Below are positions 6,510 to 7,240 of a stretch of DNA of 7,240 bases, in pieces; the first letter of the stretch is position 1, and every line of letters begins with the position of its first letter. The DNA is from Ramlibacter sp. GTDB lineage: Bacteria > Pseudomonadota > Gammaproteobacteria > Burkholderiales > Burkholderiaceae. Where the stretch lies: positions 1 through 7,240 of the forward strand of contig JACMQP010000300.1 in assembly GCA_014376915.1 (NCBI GenBank), in the 5' to 3' direction. The notes beneath the pieces are model-generated. The model saw nothing but the letters and a program-made list of their open reading frames with translations, was not told the origin of the DNA and searched no databases. Both the position numbers and the translations under genes were made by a program.

Positions 6510-6515
6510 AAGGAA
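6510..6515 (+). promoter_or_regulatory. Ribosome binding site of the substrate-binding protein gene
   Basis: AAGGAA lies 5 bases before the ATG at 6521 and is the best Shine-Dalgarno match in the operon. It fixes that start over the nearby out-of-frame ATG at 6501. A strong site fits the need to make binding protein in excess over the membrane subunits. Confidence 0.6.
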
Positions 6516-6520
6516 CTCAG

Positions 6521-7240
6521 ATGATCTGGAAATGCATCACCAAGGCCGGTTGGGCCTCAGTCGCCGTTGTTGCGCTACTGGCAAGCGGCGTCGCGCAGGC
6601 GCAGCAAAAGCTCGTGTTCGCCACCAACTGGAAAGCGCAGGGCAGCCATGGCGGCTTCTACCAGGCGCTGGCCGACGGCACCTACAAGCGCTACGGCCTC
6701 GACGTCGAGATCATGCAAGGCGGGCCGCAAGCCAACCCGCGTCCGCTGATGCTGGTCGGCAAGGTCGACCTGATGATCCCGATCGGGATCATCGGGATGA
6801 TGGAGGCCAACAAGAGCAAGCTGCCCACGACGCTGGTCGCAGCCTTCATGCAGAAGGATCCGACATCACTGATGGCGCATGCCGGGCAGTACAAGAGCTT
6901 CGATGAGTTGTCCAGGGCCAAGACGGTCTACGTCGCCAAGGCCAGCCAGTTCAGCTTCTGGAAATGGCTGACGGCCAGTCGCGGTTTCACGGACGCGCAG
7001 TTCAAGCAGTACAACTATGCGATGGCGCCGTTCCTGGCCGACAAGGCTTCGGTCCAGCAAGCCTATGCGACGGCGGAGCCCCTTTACCTCGGCAAGGAGG
7101 GCGTCAAGACCGATGTGTTCCTGCTGGCGGACCAGGGCTGGGAGGCCTACAGCAACCTGATCGAGGCGCGGCGCGACATGGTCGAGAAGAATCCGGCCAT
7201 GATCCAGAAGTTCATCGACGCTTCCGCGATCGGCTGGTAC
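6521..7240 (+). CDS. ABC transporter substrate-binding protein, NMT1/THI5-like; 3' end outside window
   Basis: This is the periplasmic solute-binding subunit of the importer; 240 codons are visible and the frame is still open at the right edge, so about 90-120 residues are probably missing. The N-terminus has a classic signal peptide: Lys4 and Lys8, a hydrophobic core (ASVAVVALLASGV) and the cleavage site AQA|QQ after residue 27. The mature protein begins with a strand typical of the family (KLVFATNWKAQ). It continues with SHGGFYQALADGTYKRYGLD (42-61), then GGPQANPRPLMLVGKVDLMI, the NMT1/THI5 core fold that recognises the ligand. Characterised relatives bind thiamine pyrimidine precursors (ThiY) or riboflavin (RibY); others serve sulfonates or nitrate. 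There is no lipobox, so it should be a soluble periplasmic protein. It is the fifth gene of the operon, 40 bp after the oxidoreductase, with its own strong ribosome binding site. The ligand cannot be predicted with confidence. Confidence 0.92.
   Translation, partial: MIWKCITKAGWASVAVVALLASGVAQAQQKLVFATNWKAQGSHGGFYQALADGTYKRYGLDVEIMQGGPQANPRPLMLVGKVDLMIPIGIIGMMEANKSKLPTTLVAAFMQKDPTSLMAHAGQYKSFDELSRAKTVYVAKASQFSFWKWLTASRGFTDAQFKQYNYAMAPFLADKASVQQAYATAEPLYLGKEGVKTDVFLLADQGWEAYSNLIEARRDMVEKNPAMIQKFIDASAIGWY

Noticed and set aside
6521..6610. Possible lipoprotein signal in the binding protein (Cys at residue 5)
   Set aside because: The Cys precedes the hydrophobic core and no lipobox follows it. 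The AQA|QQ site indicates ordinary signal peptidase I cleavage.

Overview
The window is GC-rich chromosomal DNA in which nearly every base is coding. It looks like a proteobacterium, most likely a betaproteobacterium of the Burkholderiales (a Comamonadaceae- or Alcaligenaceae-like genome). That placement rests on codon bias, the proteobacterial exonuclease I and the dense operon of NitT/TauT-type transport genes; it is an inference, because there is no rRNA or other phylogenetic marker here.

Layout: (1) 2-1159 (+) is the C-terminal four fifths of exonuclease I (sbcB), a housekeeping DNA repair gene entering from the left edge. (2) 1160-2353 (-) is a cytosine-deaminase-like (CodA-type) amidohydrolase that converges on sbcB with no intergenic base between the two stop codons. 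(3) 2354-2631 is a divergent control region. It holds a good sigma70-like promoter for the amidohydrolase and two dyads near the start of the rightward operon, one of which matches the core of FadR-type GntR operators. (4) 2632-7240 (+) is a tight five-gene operon that runs off the right edge: creatininase-family metallohydrolase, NitT/TauT-type ABC ATPase, ABC permease, FAD-binding (PCMH-type) oxidase/dehydrogenase, and a periplasmic NMT1/THI5-like substrate-binding protein. Gaps are 9 bp and 40 bp, and overlaps are 20 bp and 4 bp.

The divergent amidohydrolase and the operon look like one functional unit: a complete importer (binding protein, permease, ATPase) plus three enzymes, a CodA-like amidohydrolase/deaminase, a creatininase-like C-N hydrolase and a flavin-dependent oxidoreductase. 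NMT1/THI5-type binding proteins with known ligands take thiamine pyrimidines or riboflavin. CodA relatives and creatininase relatives act on cyclic C-N bonds. Uptake and breakdown or salvage of an N-heterocyclic or cyclic amide compound is therefore the simplest reading. The actual substrate cannot be read from the sequence, and the CodA-like enzyme differs from cytosine deaminase at positions that contact cytosine, so cytosine is unlikely. This uncharacterised transport-plus-catabolism cassette is the most interesting content of the window.

No tRNA, rRNA, CRISPR array, insertion sequence or intrinsic terminator was seen. No gene-free stretch exceeds 300 bases.
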